Source: RGIG4576 sp045656705 (GTDB lineage: Bacteria; Bacteroidota; Bacteroidia; Bacteroidales; Muribaculaceae). From it: 64,000 nucleotides of DNA. The notes below the pieces were generated by a model that was not told where the DNA came from, did no database searches, and worked only from the letters and a program-made list of their open reading frames with translations. Both the position numbers and the translations under genes were made by a program. The stretch spans positions 124,001-188,000 of the forward strand of contig JAZORR010000050.1 in assembly GCA_045656705.1 (NCBI GenBank), in the 5' to 3' direction. Shown here piece after piece: positions 53,774-62,323 of this stretch; position 1 is the first letter of the stretch, and every line of letters starts with the position of its first letter.

Positions 53774-54529
53774 TTATCTCATTGTTTTATTTTTTAATAT
53801 TTCCATTGTGCGCAATAAGTCACCTCTACCCTCTCCGTCAAACATAGCCTTTACCTTTCTAAATCCTTCGCCATAAATCTCATCTGGATCATTCATCATA
53901 TTCTTAACAAGCACATCGGTCATCTCATTTTCTATCGATCGATACAACAAATACGAACCTAAATTACAAAAGCCTTCACAATATGCTTTGGGTAGTCTTA
54001 TGTGATGCTCATTTTGCCACACATGGAGCAATTCATGTGCAAGCACTCCTCCAAATATCACTTTATGCAATCCGTCGAGCATATACACATTATGATTAAG
54101 TTTGGCACCAAACAAACCGGTTCCTCCCGACACAGTAAGTCCCAACTTATTCACATCTATCACATTGCTACCATTTAATTGAGCCATACGTTTGGCATCT
54201 ACTATTTCCACCGGCACATTTGCAGGCAACTCCAATCCTTTACTTTTAAATATCAAGTACACTCGATCGTACACCCACTTCACATGCTCGGGTTTCGCCA
54301 CCACTGCACGCACACAATGTGTACACACATAACGATTGTATGGCAAATGCTTATCGCTATCTGTCACCACTCTACCACACGAAGCACATAACTTTGTAGT
54401 GTGATGTGCATGAAATGCTTGCCCCCACATATCCAACTTGTAAGTACCCGTTATCAGCTCACCACACACCACACAAGTGGGCGGCATCATTCCTTTTATA
54501 GTATCCTTTATTATCTTAAAAAATTGCAT
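53774..54529 (-). CDS. DA1-type protein: LIM-like zinc module plus zinc peptidase
   Basis: 251 residues from the Met at 54529 (MQFFKIIKDTIKGMMPPTC). Upstream codons in frame overlap the divergent gene and look non-coding. Residues about 17-75 form a zinc module with CVVC, LCASC and VCTHC pairs and intervening His, like a LIM domain. The DA1-like peptidase domain follows, with HELLHVWQNEHH (HExxH-type) near 165 and a downstream Glu in YCEGFCNLGSYLL. In plants DA1 is a ubiquitin-activated peptidase; bacterial versions are uncharacterised to my knowledge. It is divergent from the VWA genes. Confidence 0.8.
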   Translation of the reverse strand: MQFFKIIKDTIKGMMPPTCVVCGELITGTYKLDMWGQAFHAHHTTKLCASCGRVVTDSDKHLPYNRYVCTHCVRAVVAKPEHVKWVYDRVYLIFKSKGLELPANVPVEIVDAKRMAQLNGSNVIDVNKLGLTVSGGTGLFGAKLNHNVYMLDGLHKVIFGGVLAHELLHVWQNEHHIRLPKAYCEGFCNLGSYLLYRSIENEMTDVLVKNMMNDPDEIYGEGFRKVKAMFDGEGRGDLLRTMEILKNKTMR

Positions 54530-54568
54530 GTTATCCTTTTTAAGGAAAACAAAGTTAATAAAAAATAC

Positions 54569-54576
54569 TATCTTTG
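54569..54576 (+). promoter_or_regulatory. -7 element of the first VWA-like gene
   Basis: TATCTTTG, 20 bases before the ATG at 54597. Confidence 0.5.
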
Positions 54577-54596
54577 TCAAAAAAAACATTTCAACT

Positions 54597-55307
54597 ATGG
54601 ATATTTTGAGATTTGCCAACGAGCCATTAACTAATATGGAAAGAAAACTATTGATTCTTCTCATCATTGACACATCAGTCGAGATGAATATGGGGCACAT
54701 CGATGTTCTAAACGAATCATTACAAACCTTCTTCAGCGAAATATATAAAACAGATGATTTCATTGATATATTAGAATTGGGTATTATTGAAAGTCACAAT
54801 AATGTAATAATGCGACTTGCACCTAAAACATTAGACAAAAACAATCCCCAAAAACCTCCATTTTTAGAGGCCACAGCGGTAAAATCTAATTTAATGGCAG
54901 CCATTGAAGTAGGAATAGAACTCATTCAAGCTCGAAAAAAATTTTACAGACAAGAGGCAATAACGTATTATCGCCCTAAAATAATAGTACTTTCACATTG
55001 TGAGAATATTAAATATTCCGAAGAGCAAATTGCACGTATCAATCATGATATGAAGTATAAAAAGTATGGAATCGAATTTATTCATAGTTACAATGCTGAT
55101 CTTGATTTTATAACAAAAATCACTGGAATTCATGAAATTCTCGACAATAGATTCAACCTATTATCAACAATTAAAAGCACTCAATTCCATCAAATACTCG
55201 AACAAGATAATGTTATTCCCGAAACACTCAGAATTTCAAACACTGATATTAATATTGATTGGATGAAGGAATTTGATTTAATTAATCAAATTTCAAAAAT
55301 GGAATAA
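54597..55307 (+). CDS. VWA-domain paralogue lacking the metal site
   Basis: 236 residues from the ATG at 54597, which follows the -7 element; longer frames start before the promoter. It aligns along its length with the next protein: IDTSVEM replaces LDVSGSM, YYRPKIIVLSHCE replaces YYRPWIVLMTDGE, and both end with a DWMK motif. The MIDAS is therefore broken (the second Ser is Glu and the distal Asp of TDG is lost). It could be a non-metal-binding scaffold. Its own promoter sits upstream and a second promoter separates it from the paralogue. Confidence 0.8.
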   Translation: MDILRFANEPLTNMERKLLILLIIDTSVEMNMGHIDVLNESLQTFFSEIYKTDDFIDILELGIIESHNNVIMRLAPKTLDKNNPQKPPFLEATAVKSNLMAAIEVGIELIQARKKFYRQEAITYYRPKIIVLSHCENIKYSEEQIARINHDMKYKKYGIEFIHSYNADLDFITKITGIHEILDNRFNLLSTIKSTQFHQILEQDNVIPETLRISNTDINIDWMKEFDLINQISKME

Positions 55308-55332
55308 AATACTTTGTGTTATTATTTTTTAT

Positions 55333-55348
55333 TACTACCTTTGTAGTA
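55333..55348 (+). promoter_or_regulatory. -7 element inside an inverted repeat, upstream of the VWA gene
   Basis: TACTAC-CTTT-GTAGTA is a perfect inverted repeat (55333-55348) that contains the -7 element TACCTTTG (55336-55343). The arrangement fits an operator over the promoter. The leader to the VWA ATG is about 75 bases. Confidence 0.45.
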
Positions 55349-55423
55349 GGGTAATACTATTTTTAGTTTTTTATATACCGTAACTAATAAACATTATTAT
55401 ATACTTTAAATTAAACCAAAACT

Positions 55424-56128
55424 ATGGGAGCTGAAAGATTTGCTGGTGAATCAGCACAAAACTTAGACCAAAAGTGTCTTTGCGTACTTGTATTGGACGT
55501 ATCAGGTTCAATGAGAGGTGAGAAACTTAACGCACTTAACCAAGGGGTTAAAGATTTCTTCACTCAAATCCAAACTGCCGATGGCGTGGCAGAAAACTTG
55601 GTAGACCAACTTGAAATCTCCATCATTCAATACGACGAAGAAGTGAAAATTCTTCGCGATCCTAAACTTCTTGAAGAAAATGAAATACCTCCAATTCTTG
55701 AAGAAAGAGGTTCTACTACCGAAACTGTAGCAGCTATTGAAGAAGCTATCAAACTTGTAGAAGACCGCAAAGCTTTCTATAAAGAAACAGGACAAAAGTA
55801 TTATCGCCCTTGGATTGTACTTATGACCGATGGAGAGCCTTATGGCGCACGTGCTTCTCAAGCTGATATCGATGCTATCAGCGAACGCGTAAAACGCGAA
55901 ACAGAAGGCAAGAAATATATGATGATGGGTATCGGCGTTGGTGAAGCTAATATGCCTCTTCTTGCTCAAATGTGTGCCGGAAAAGCACTGCCTCTTGCTG
56001 GAACTAAGTTCGGCAAATTCTTTGAATGGTTGAGCAACTCACTTTCTGTGATTTCTAATAGTAAGGAAGGTGAAAAGGTCAACATTATGGATGGCGCGAC
56101 CGATTGGATGAAATCATTTGAGATCTAA
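55424..56128 (+). CDS. VWA-domain protein, TerY/YegL type
   Basis: 234-residue cytoplasmic von Willebrand A protein. An intact MIDAS is seen as DVSGSM at residues 25-30, a Thr in GSTTETVAA near 105, and the distal Asp in VLMTDGEPYG near 145. The YYRPWI stretch is typical of the YegL/TerY group. In the TerY-P triad described from comparative genomics, a protein of this kind occurs with a PP2C phosphatase and a kinase, exactly as found downstream. It probably acts as a metal-dependent assembly partner. A terminator lies between it and the phosphatase gene. Confidence 0.9.
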   Translation: MGAERFAGESAQNLDQKCLCVLVLDVSGSMRGEKLNALNQGVKDFFTQIQTADGVAENLVDQLEISIIQYDEEVKILRDPKLLEENEIPPILEERGSTTETVAAIEEAIKLVEDRKAFYKETGQKYYRPWIVLMTDGEPYGARASQADIDAISERVKRETEGKKYMMMGIGVGEANMPLLAQMCAGKALPLAGTKFGKFFEWLSNSLSVISNSKEGEKVNIMDGATDWMKSFEI

Positions 56129-56146
56129 GTTTCGCATTTCAATTAC

Positions 56147-56195
56147 AACAAAGATAGAGGCTCAATAACATTGGGTTGCTCTATCTTTGTTTTTT
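56147..56195 (+). terminator. Terminator whose 3' arm contains a promoter element
   Basis: AACAAAGATAGAG (56147-56159) pairs perfectly with CTCTATCTTTGTT (56179-56191), followed by T to 56195. Within the right arm TATCTTTG (56182-56189) is a -7 consensus, 32 bases before the phosphatase ATG. Confidence 0.75.
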
Positions 56196-56221
56196 AATAA
56201 CCATATTAAGAACTAACTATT

Positions 56222-57691
56222 ATGAGCGATTTTTTCGATAAACTTAAAAATATTAAAAATATTTTCCAAAAAGAGGACACACCTAATACTCCTCCTCAGA
56301 AGGATGATGCCAACGTCAATAAATTAACTACTACTGGCGATGATGCTACTACAAAAAATGCAGCCCAAAATGACTCAGTATTAAATACTACAACAAATCA
56401 ACAAAACACCTTAGTTGATGATAAGAAACAGCAACCTACTGATACCGACAATAAAAAAGATGACTCAGCATTAGATACTACAACTCATCAACAAAATACC
56501 TTTGTTGATGATAAGAAACAACAACCTACCGATACCGACGCCGACAATAAAAAAGATACAACAACTTCAACAGATGATGCTAAGGACACTGTAACACTAG
56601 CTACGGATAGCACTACTCCTACCACCGATAATGATATCAAACCAGAAATTGTAGAAAATGAAGCACCTATCAACATCAATGCTCCTCAGGTGAGACTCAC
56701 CACCAGCATCGAAGACGAAAACGGATATGTTGTTGGTTTCTCTATTCAAGGAAGAAGTCACATCGTAAGTGGCACAAATTGTCAGGATTACCATGCCTAC
56801 GAAGAACTTGCACCTGGTTGGAAACTTGCTATCACTTCAGATGGTGCCGGTTCTGCTCGCGAGGCAGAAAGAGGCTCTAAGGCCAACTGTGAACTCACAA
56901 CTCGCCTAGTGCGTCAACTCATTGAATCTAAGAAATGGATTGATAATAACTACTTCCCTACCGAACTCGAATGGTATGTAGAAATTCGTAATATTTTCGA
57001 ACTCATTCAATCCATTATACAAGGTAGTGCAGCAAAGCAAGCAGCTACATACACCGAAACCAAGCAAAAAGAGCTTGCCGAGGCTGAAGAAAACCTAAAT
57101 AATGCCACTACCGACAAACAAAAAACGAAACTACTCAAGCGAGTGAACGCACTCAAAGAGGATATACAGAAACCTCTCGAAGCAAGAGATTTCAATGCTA
57201 CTATAGTGCTTATGCTCATCACACCTCAAGGTATGCTCACAGCTCACATTGGTGATGGTCGTATGGGTTATTTAGATGCTGACGGAAATTGGAAGGCGCT
57301 TATGATTCCACATAAAGGTGACGAAGCTTCGGCTACTGTTTTCATTCCAAACAATTGGAATGCTCAACGCAATGTTCCAGCTTTCACTATGTCGGGAGTA
57401 TTCTTGCCTGAAGTGAGAGTGGTGAAAGAAATTCCAAAGGCATTTGTACTTATGAGCGACGGATGCGAAAGTATTACATGGAGACATTATGCTCAAAATA
57501 CAGAAACAGGCAAATACTACGATCCTAACGAACCTTTTGCAGGTTTCTTCAACCCTCTTCTCAATGAAATGAACGAAGCTATCGACAAGGACACAAGAGT
57601 AAATCGCTTAATAGAAATCATCAATGTAGAAACTTCAGCCGGACGCAACGAACAAGACGACCGTACTATGATTTTTGGCGTAATAAAATAA
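56222..57691 (+). CDS. PP2C-family Ser/Thr phosphatase with repetitive N-terminus
   Basis: 489 residues. The first 165 or so are low complexity, rich in Asp, Thr, Asn, Lys and Gln, and contain a tandem duplication. From about 175 on is a PP2C domain of the YegK-like kind: HIVSGTNCQDYHAY, the metal-binding SDGAGSAREAERGS near 200, HIGDGRMGYLDADGNW near 343, FVLMSDGCESITW near 408, and EQDDRTMIFGVIK at the end. A coiled-coil insert (about 285-325) splits the domain. It would reverse phosphorylation by the kinases that follow with a 24-base gap. Confidence 0.88.
   Translation: MSDFFDKLKNIKNIFQKEDTPNTPPQKDDANVNKLTTTGDDATTKNAAQNDSVLNTTTNQQNTLVDDKKQQPTDTDNKKDDSALDTTTHQQNTFVDDKKQQPTDTDADNKKDTTTSTDDAKDTVTLATDSTTPTTDNDIKPEIVENEAPININAPQVRLTTSIEDENGYVVGFSIQGRSHIVSGTNCQDYHAYEELAPGWKLAITSDGAGSAREAERGSKANCELTTRLVRQLIESKKWIDNNYFPTELEWYVEIRNIFELIQSIIQGSAAKQAATYTETKQKELAEAEENLNNATTDKQKTKLLKRVNALKEDIQKPLEARDFNATIVLMLITPQGMLTAHIGDGRMGYLDADGNWKALMIPHKGDEASATVFIPNNWNAQRNVPAFTMSGVFLPEVRVVKEIPKAFVLMSDGCESITWRHYAQNTETGKYYDPNEPFAGFFNPLLNEMNEAIDKDTRVNRLIEIINVETSAGRNEQDDRTMIFGVIK
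56372..56557 (+). repeat. Tandem in-frame duplication inside the phosphatase gene
   Basis: Unit one 56372-56461 (90 bases), unit two 56462-56557 (96 bases, with 6 extra bases encoding Ala-Asp). Both begin GACTCAG and end in an Asn-Lys-Lys-Asp coding run. Each encodes a QQNT.VDDKKQQPTDTD-type segment. Confidence 0.85.
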
Positions 57692-57715
57692 TAGCATACT
57701 ATAATATTCTATATT

Positions 57716-58708
57716 ATGGAACAATTATTTTATCGCGATAAATCTAACGAGTTTAAGCCTCTCATAATAAATGAGAAACCGATAGGCAAAGGTGGACAAG
57801 CTGCAGTGTATGGTATTATGTTTCCCATCTCACTCGATAAGCATTGTGTAAAAATTTATCATGATGGATGTAAACCTGAAAAAATTGAGCGCCTCCAATA
57901 TATGATAGATAATCCACCAGCGGTTACTTGTTCTCAATCGTTTTGTATATGTTGGCCAACTGGATTTGTATATAGCGAAAAGAAAGAGATTATCGGCTTC
58001 TATATGCCTATGGCATTTCCAAAAAGTCGAGACTTATACATCCTTAGTTATTATGCAAAAGGCAAAACCATTGCCGACCGTTTTAAGTCCGACACAAAAT
58101 GGTTTGACAAATATGAGCGCAACTCTGGCGAAGGTATTCTGAACAGATTAAAAATGATGACTAATATTTCACAAGCATTTTACCAAATACATAGAAGTAA
58201 CAAGTATGTGGTACTTGATGTAAAACCTCAGAATATTTTGGCGACAAGTACAGGAAAAGTGTCAATCGTTGATACCGATTCTTTCCAAATTGCCGAAGGA
58301 GACAAGGTTCTTTTCCCGGGTGCAGCAGTTACACCTGAATATTGTGCTCCCGAATTCAAAGAACAATTTGAGCAAGAACGTGCATTCACATCATCAAACG
58401 ATGCATTCTCCTTAGCTGTAATCTTCTATCAAATTTTGATAGGATTACATCCATATTGTGGAGTAAAGTTATTACCACCTTACGACACCGATGAATATAG
58501 CGAACTTGAAGCCGTAATTCATCGCTCACTCTTCCTATATGGTAGTAATAAGCGTTACATCGAAATGCTTTCACCCAATCCTCACGCATTCTTTGAAAGA
58601 ATGCCTCGCTCATTACAATTAATGTTTATTAAAGCTTTTGACGCACCAAATTATCGTCCTACTATGGAAGATTGGTGCAAAGAACTATTTAAAATTTTAT
58701 CAAATTGA
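57716..58708 (+). CDS. Atypical protein kinase 1 (YegI/TerY-P type)
   Basis: 330 residues, only a kinase domain. Gly-loop IGKGGQAAVY is at 23-32, the Lys of CVKIY at 46, and the catalytic loop VLDVKPQNIL near 165-174 keeps Asp, Lys and Asn but lacks the Arg of HRD. The metal-binding motif is DTDSF (for DFG) near 187, then TPEYCAPEF replaces the APE segment. It ends with a helical C-lobe. Lacking a membrane segment, it is cytoplasmic. Its stop overlaps the next start by 4 bases, so two kinases are translated in tandem. Confidence 0.88.
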   Translation: MEQLFYRDKSNEFKPLIINEKPIGKGGQAAVYGIMFPISLDKHCVKIYHDGCKPEKIERLQYMIDNPPAVTCSQSFCICWPTGFVYSEKKEIIGFYMPMAFPKSRDLYILSYYAKGKTIADRFKSDTKWFDKYERNSGEGILNRLKMMTNISQAFYQIHRSNKYVVLDVKPQNILATSTGKVSIVDTDSFQIAEGDKVLFPGAAVTPEYCAPEFKEQFEQERAFTSSNDAFSLAVIFYQILIGLHPYCGVKLLPPYDTDEYSELEAVIHRSLFLYGSNKRYIEMLSPNPHAFFERMPRSLQLMFIKAFDAPNYRPTMEDWCKELFKILSN

Positions 58709-61329
58709 AAATCTATATTAAAACATCACCATCGGCAAGTTTTGAGACAATCGATGTTGTTGACAAACCTTTAGGTGCTGGAGGACAAGGTTGTGTACAC
58801 AACATTACTACCTCTAAGTACTCTGATTATTGTGTAAAAATATATAAAGACATAGATGCGGCACAAGACACTTACGATCGCATTGCTTTTATGGTACAAA
58901 ATTTGCCTAAAAATATTATAGGCAATAGTAGTTTTCGCATTTGCTGGCCAGTGGCACTTGCATATAATTCAAACAAAATATTTGTAGGTTATATTATGCC
59001 CTTGGCTTTCCCGGAAAGTAGAGACTTGCTAATTTTATCTTCCTACAAGGATAAAACTATTGCTCAACAAGCAAGGTATAAGAAATATACAGCTTGGCAC
59101 AATAAGTACGAACTAACTGATACCACTGGTATCAAGAATCGTATCAAAATGCTATGCAACTGGGCTATTGCGATCTATTCTATTCACGAAACAGGCAAGT
59201 ACATTCTGGTTGATATTAAACCTGAGAACGTAATGGCTACTGCATCTGGTAAGATTTCTGTGGTGGATACCGATTCTTTCCAAATATCTCAAAATGGAAA
59301 AATTCTATTCCCGGCAGGAGCCTTCACACCTGAGTACTTAGCACCTGAAGGTAAAAGTTTGTATTTAAACAAAAAACCTTTTACCGAATATTGCGACCGC
59401 TTTGCAGTTGCTGTCATTTTCTATAAAATTCTTACAGGTACACATCCATATAGTGGAACAGTGCTAAAACCACCTTACGATAAGTATGAAACATTTGAGG
59501 AATGTATAGCAAATGGACTTTTTGCGTTTGGAGATAAAAAGCAATACATATCATTTAACCCCGGATTGGATTTACATAAGAATTTCAACAATTTACCACT
59601 TGATATTCAACAATTATTTATTCGCGCGTTTGGAAGTACACCTTCAAATCGTCCTTCAATGGAAGAATGGGGGAAAGCTTTACACGAAGCAGCAAGCGAT
59701 AGCGTAAAAATCGCCGCTTCTACAATAAAACCTGCAAGTTCAAATAGTATACCATTGAAAATTACAGGTGTTACGTTTTGCGACAAAGATTTTGACAACA
59801 ATCGTATAGTTACACCTAATGGTGGTACTTTATACACTGATATAATGTACCTCACTCCTACCATCACATACAAAGTTCTAAATACAGTGGGAGATATAGA
59901 AATTTGGTACAAGATTTACGATCCAAATGGCAATTTGGAAAAGAATAGTTCTAAACCAGGTTTCACTTGGAAAGGTCGTGTTAATCTCACGTCAGAAGGA
60001 ATTTACTCCACACAGTTAGGTGGATGGGGAAGTAATAATAAGACAGCATATAATGTGCCTGGTATTTGGAAAGTAGAATTTTACTACAAGGATAGTTGTT
60101 TATATCGCACAAATGTCAATATTCGCTCAAGAAGCACAGCAACTACTACTCCACCTACTACTCCACCTACTACTCCACCTAAAAAGAGTAGTAATATAGG
60201 CAAAAAGATAGCATTGTGGTGTTTGGGTGTCGTGGCTACTCTTGCTGTGGCATTCTTTGCGTTACCAGCCCTACTCTCTACTAAAGATGATGGGTTATAT
60301 TCGATCAGTAATCAAACTGTAATGCTTAATAATACGGACTCCTACTCATCCGTTATTAATAGTTTCGGTTATGGTACTCAGATTTCACCAGATGACGACA
60401 ATGCAAACAGTAGCTATATAAAGGGCTCAGCCAACAATCAAGATGGTTTTGTCAAATCTTATGGATTGGTAAACAAAGAAGATTTTCAACGTCTAAACAA
60501 AGTTTGGGCGGGAGCTAAAGAATTGGAAGTGGTGAATCTAACACGTTATCGCAAAGCAGTACTTCATTTCATCAAAGAGATGAATTTAGAAACTGGAGAG
60601 AATGGATATCAATTGCGATTGCCTTCGGAATCACAATTCCCTAATCGCGTATTCTTCTCTAATATAGATGACAATAACGATTACTTCCGTGAATTTGCTT
60701 TCATCCTCACAAATAGGACTACAAGCAACGCTATTTTAGCAGTTTATTCCTTTTCTAAAGATGGAGAACCAATTTTGAGAAAATATGAAAATGTTGCATC
60801 AAACAAAGGAATTGTAAATATCACCTATTCTAGAACAAAGGGATTGACTGTTCTTCTCTCTAATTTGCCTCTTGAATATAGAGATAAGAAAAGTGCTAAA
60901 GCCGATATTGCTATCACTAATATGGATTTCGGTAGTTTCAATTATAATAATGTCATGATAACAAACTACAATGAAACCCTGTTCAGTAATAAATTGCTAT
61001 ATTTACAGCCTCGCATTCAATACACAGGATTAAGAAAAAAGAATAAAACTAATCTTTATGTGAGAATATACAATCCTAATGGTACCTTAATGAAAGGTAG
61101 CAAATCACCAGAAGGTTTCACATATTCATATGTCATTAATAATGTAAAGAATATGGAATATTATAAACCTTTTCAAGCAAGTGGTTGGGGTAATGACAAT
61201 GGAAAACTATATTTCCCCGGAGAATATATTTATGAAATATGGAATAATGGGGAGAAAATTGCATCACGCAATGTTTTCGTTTATGATTCTGAAAATACGG
61301 ATTTTGAAAATTACCACATCAAAAAATAA
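58705..61329 (+). CDS. Atypical protein kinase 2, membrane-anchored, with duplicated domain
   Basis: 874 residues, starting at a TTG that overlaps the preceding TGA. The kinase domain (about 20-330) is a paralogue of kinase 1: LGAGGQGCV, CVKIY, LVDIKPENVM, DTDSF, FTPEYLAPE. A domain at about 352-472 (ITGVTFCDKDF, IWYKIYDPNGNLEKNSSKPGFTWKG, GGWGSNN) is followed by a Thr/Pro-rich linker, a hydrophobic helix (about 498-523), and a segment around 607-648 resembling the FGE-sulfatase family (YQLRLPSESQF). The last 130 residues repeat the first domain (ITNMDFGSF, LYVRIYNPNGTLMKGSKSPEGFTYS, SGWGNDN). If the helix crosses the membrane, the two copies lie on opposite sides. Confidence 0.83.
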   Translation: MKIYIKTSPSASFETIDVVDKPLGAGGQGCVHNITTSKYSDYCVKIYKDIDAAQDTYDRIAFMVQNLPKNIIGNSSFRICWPVALAYNSNKIFVGYIMPLAFPESRDLLILSSYKDKTIAQQARYKKYTAWHNKYELTDTTGIKNRIKMLCNWAIAIYSIHETGKYILVDIKPENVMATASGKISVVDTDSFQISQNGKILFPAGAFTPEYLAPEGKSLYLNKKPFTEYCDRFAVAVIFYKILTGTHPYSGTVLKPPYDKYETFEECIANGLFAFGDKKQYISFNPGLDLHKNFNNLPLDIQQLFIRAFGSTPSNRPSMEEWGKALHEAASDSVKIAASTIKPASSNSIPLKITGVTFCDKDFDNNRIVTPNGGTLYTDIMYLTPTITYKVLNTVGDIEIWYKIYDPNGNLEKNSSKPGFTWKGRVNLTSEGIYSTQLGGWGSNNKTAYNVPGIWKVEFYYKDSCLYRTNVNIRSRSTATTTPPTTPPTTPPKKSSNIGKKIALWCLGVVATLAVAFFALPALLSTKDDGLYSISNQTVMLNNTDSYSSVINSFGYGTQISPDDDNANSSYIKGSANNQDGFVKSYGLVNKEDFQRLNKVWAGAKELEVVNLTRYRKAVLHFIKEMNLETGENGYQLRLPSESQFPNRVFFSNIDDNNDYFREFAFILTNRTTSNAILAVYSFSKDGEPILRKYENVASNKGIVNITYSRTKGLTVLLSNLPLEYRDKKSAKADIAITNMDFGSFNYNNVMITNYNETLFSNKLLYLQPRIQYTGLRKKNKTNLYVRIYNPNGTLMKGSKSPEGFTYSYVINNVKNMEYYKPFQASGWGNDNGKLYFPGEYIYEIWNNGEKIASRNVFVYDSENTDFENYHIKK

Positions 61330-61342
61330 ATAACAATAGTTT

Positions 61343-62305
61343 ATGAAAAAAATTTTATTCATATTAATTTCTTTGATTTTCTCTATAACAATATCTAATG
61401 CTCAAGAATGTTATAGGGTACAAAAAGATGCAGCCAAAGTATATATTGCACCAAGCAAACATTCAGAAATATTATGTACATATGGCGACGGATGCTTGAT
61501 AGATGTGTATGAAATAACTGACAATTGGGCTAAAATTGGGCATAACGATGAATATGCTTATATGAATATATCTAATTTGACCGACTTCAATACTCCCAAT
61601 TATATAAATCCAATAAAATATTCCGACGAAAACTGGATGTCGGTCATCAATATGGACTTTCCTAATCTTGATTTCAGTTTAGGAAATACAGAATGGATGT
61701 GTTATGTGATTCTGATATTATCCATAGCACTATTAGTTCTCCGAACCACTAACGACAATAGAGGTCTATCCGATACACAATTCACATTTTATTGGATAAC
61801 TTTACTTGGGGTTTCTATATTAGAAATCACATATATGATTGGAGCTATAGGTAACCCGGGGTGGTTCTGCGATCCCGATGAGGTGGGATGGATAATGACT
61901 GTAATCAATTTCATTATATTCATGATAATTGTAGGTAACCAAATTATGGCATTTTTCGATATAATGAACGAATGGCGTAGTTATACTAATTCTAATATTA
62001 GTTTTGCATGGGGTTATAGTTCTTGGGTTGGTGTTGTAATCGCCTCAGTTGCTCTTTCTTTCTTTGCTGAAGAGTTGATTCCTTATGTACTCATTATATT
62101 TGCAATTTGTCAGATAATACAAATCATTAATATTTTTAAGAATGTCATCAAATATGACAGTGCATTGACTGCAATCTTATTCTCTCTCGTATACTTGATA
62201 GCGTCTGCAGCCACTGTAGCCATTACAGTTCTTCTTATATCTATCATCATAGTGCTCGTGATTATATTCATCATTTTAGGTATAATCTTCGGCAGAGATA
62301 AATAA
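61343..62305 (+). CDS. SH3-domain multispanning membrane protein
   Basis: 320 residues. Signal peptide (KKILFILISLIFSITISNAQ) is followed by a bacterial SH3-like domain (about 22-85: YRVQKDAAKVYIAPSKHSEILCTYGDGCLIDVYEITDNWAKIG). Six or seven hydrophobic helices follow (about 115-135, 146-170, 180-207, 220-240, 246-265, 276-316). No known family for the membrane part. It follows kinase 2 by 13 bases and precedes the operon terminator, so it is probably part of the system, perhaps as envelope sensor. Confidence 0.8.
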   Translation: MKKILFILISLIFSITISNAQECYRVQKDAAKVYIAPSKHSEILCTYGDGCLIDVYEITDNWAKIGHNDEYAYMNISNLTDFNTPNYINPIKYSDENWMSVINMDFPNLDFSLGNTEWMCYVILILSIALLVLRTTNDNRGLSDTQFTFYWITLLGVSILEITYMIGAIGNPGWFCDPDEVGWIMTVINFIIFMIIVGNQIMAFFDIMNEWRSYTNSNISFAWGYSSWVGVVIASVALSFFAEELIPYVLIIFAICQIIQIINIFKNVIKYDSALTAILFSLVYLIASAATVAITVLLISIIIVLVIIFIILGIIFGRDK

Positions 62306-62323
62306 AGTCACCAAATAATAAAG

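Noticed and set aside
54530..54763. N-terminal extension of the DA1-type gene
   Set aside because: Overlaps the promoter and 5' part of the divergent VWA-like gene; the sequence is Ile/Phe-rich shadow translation.
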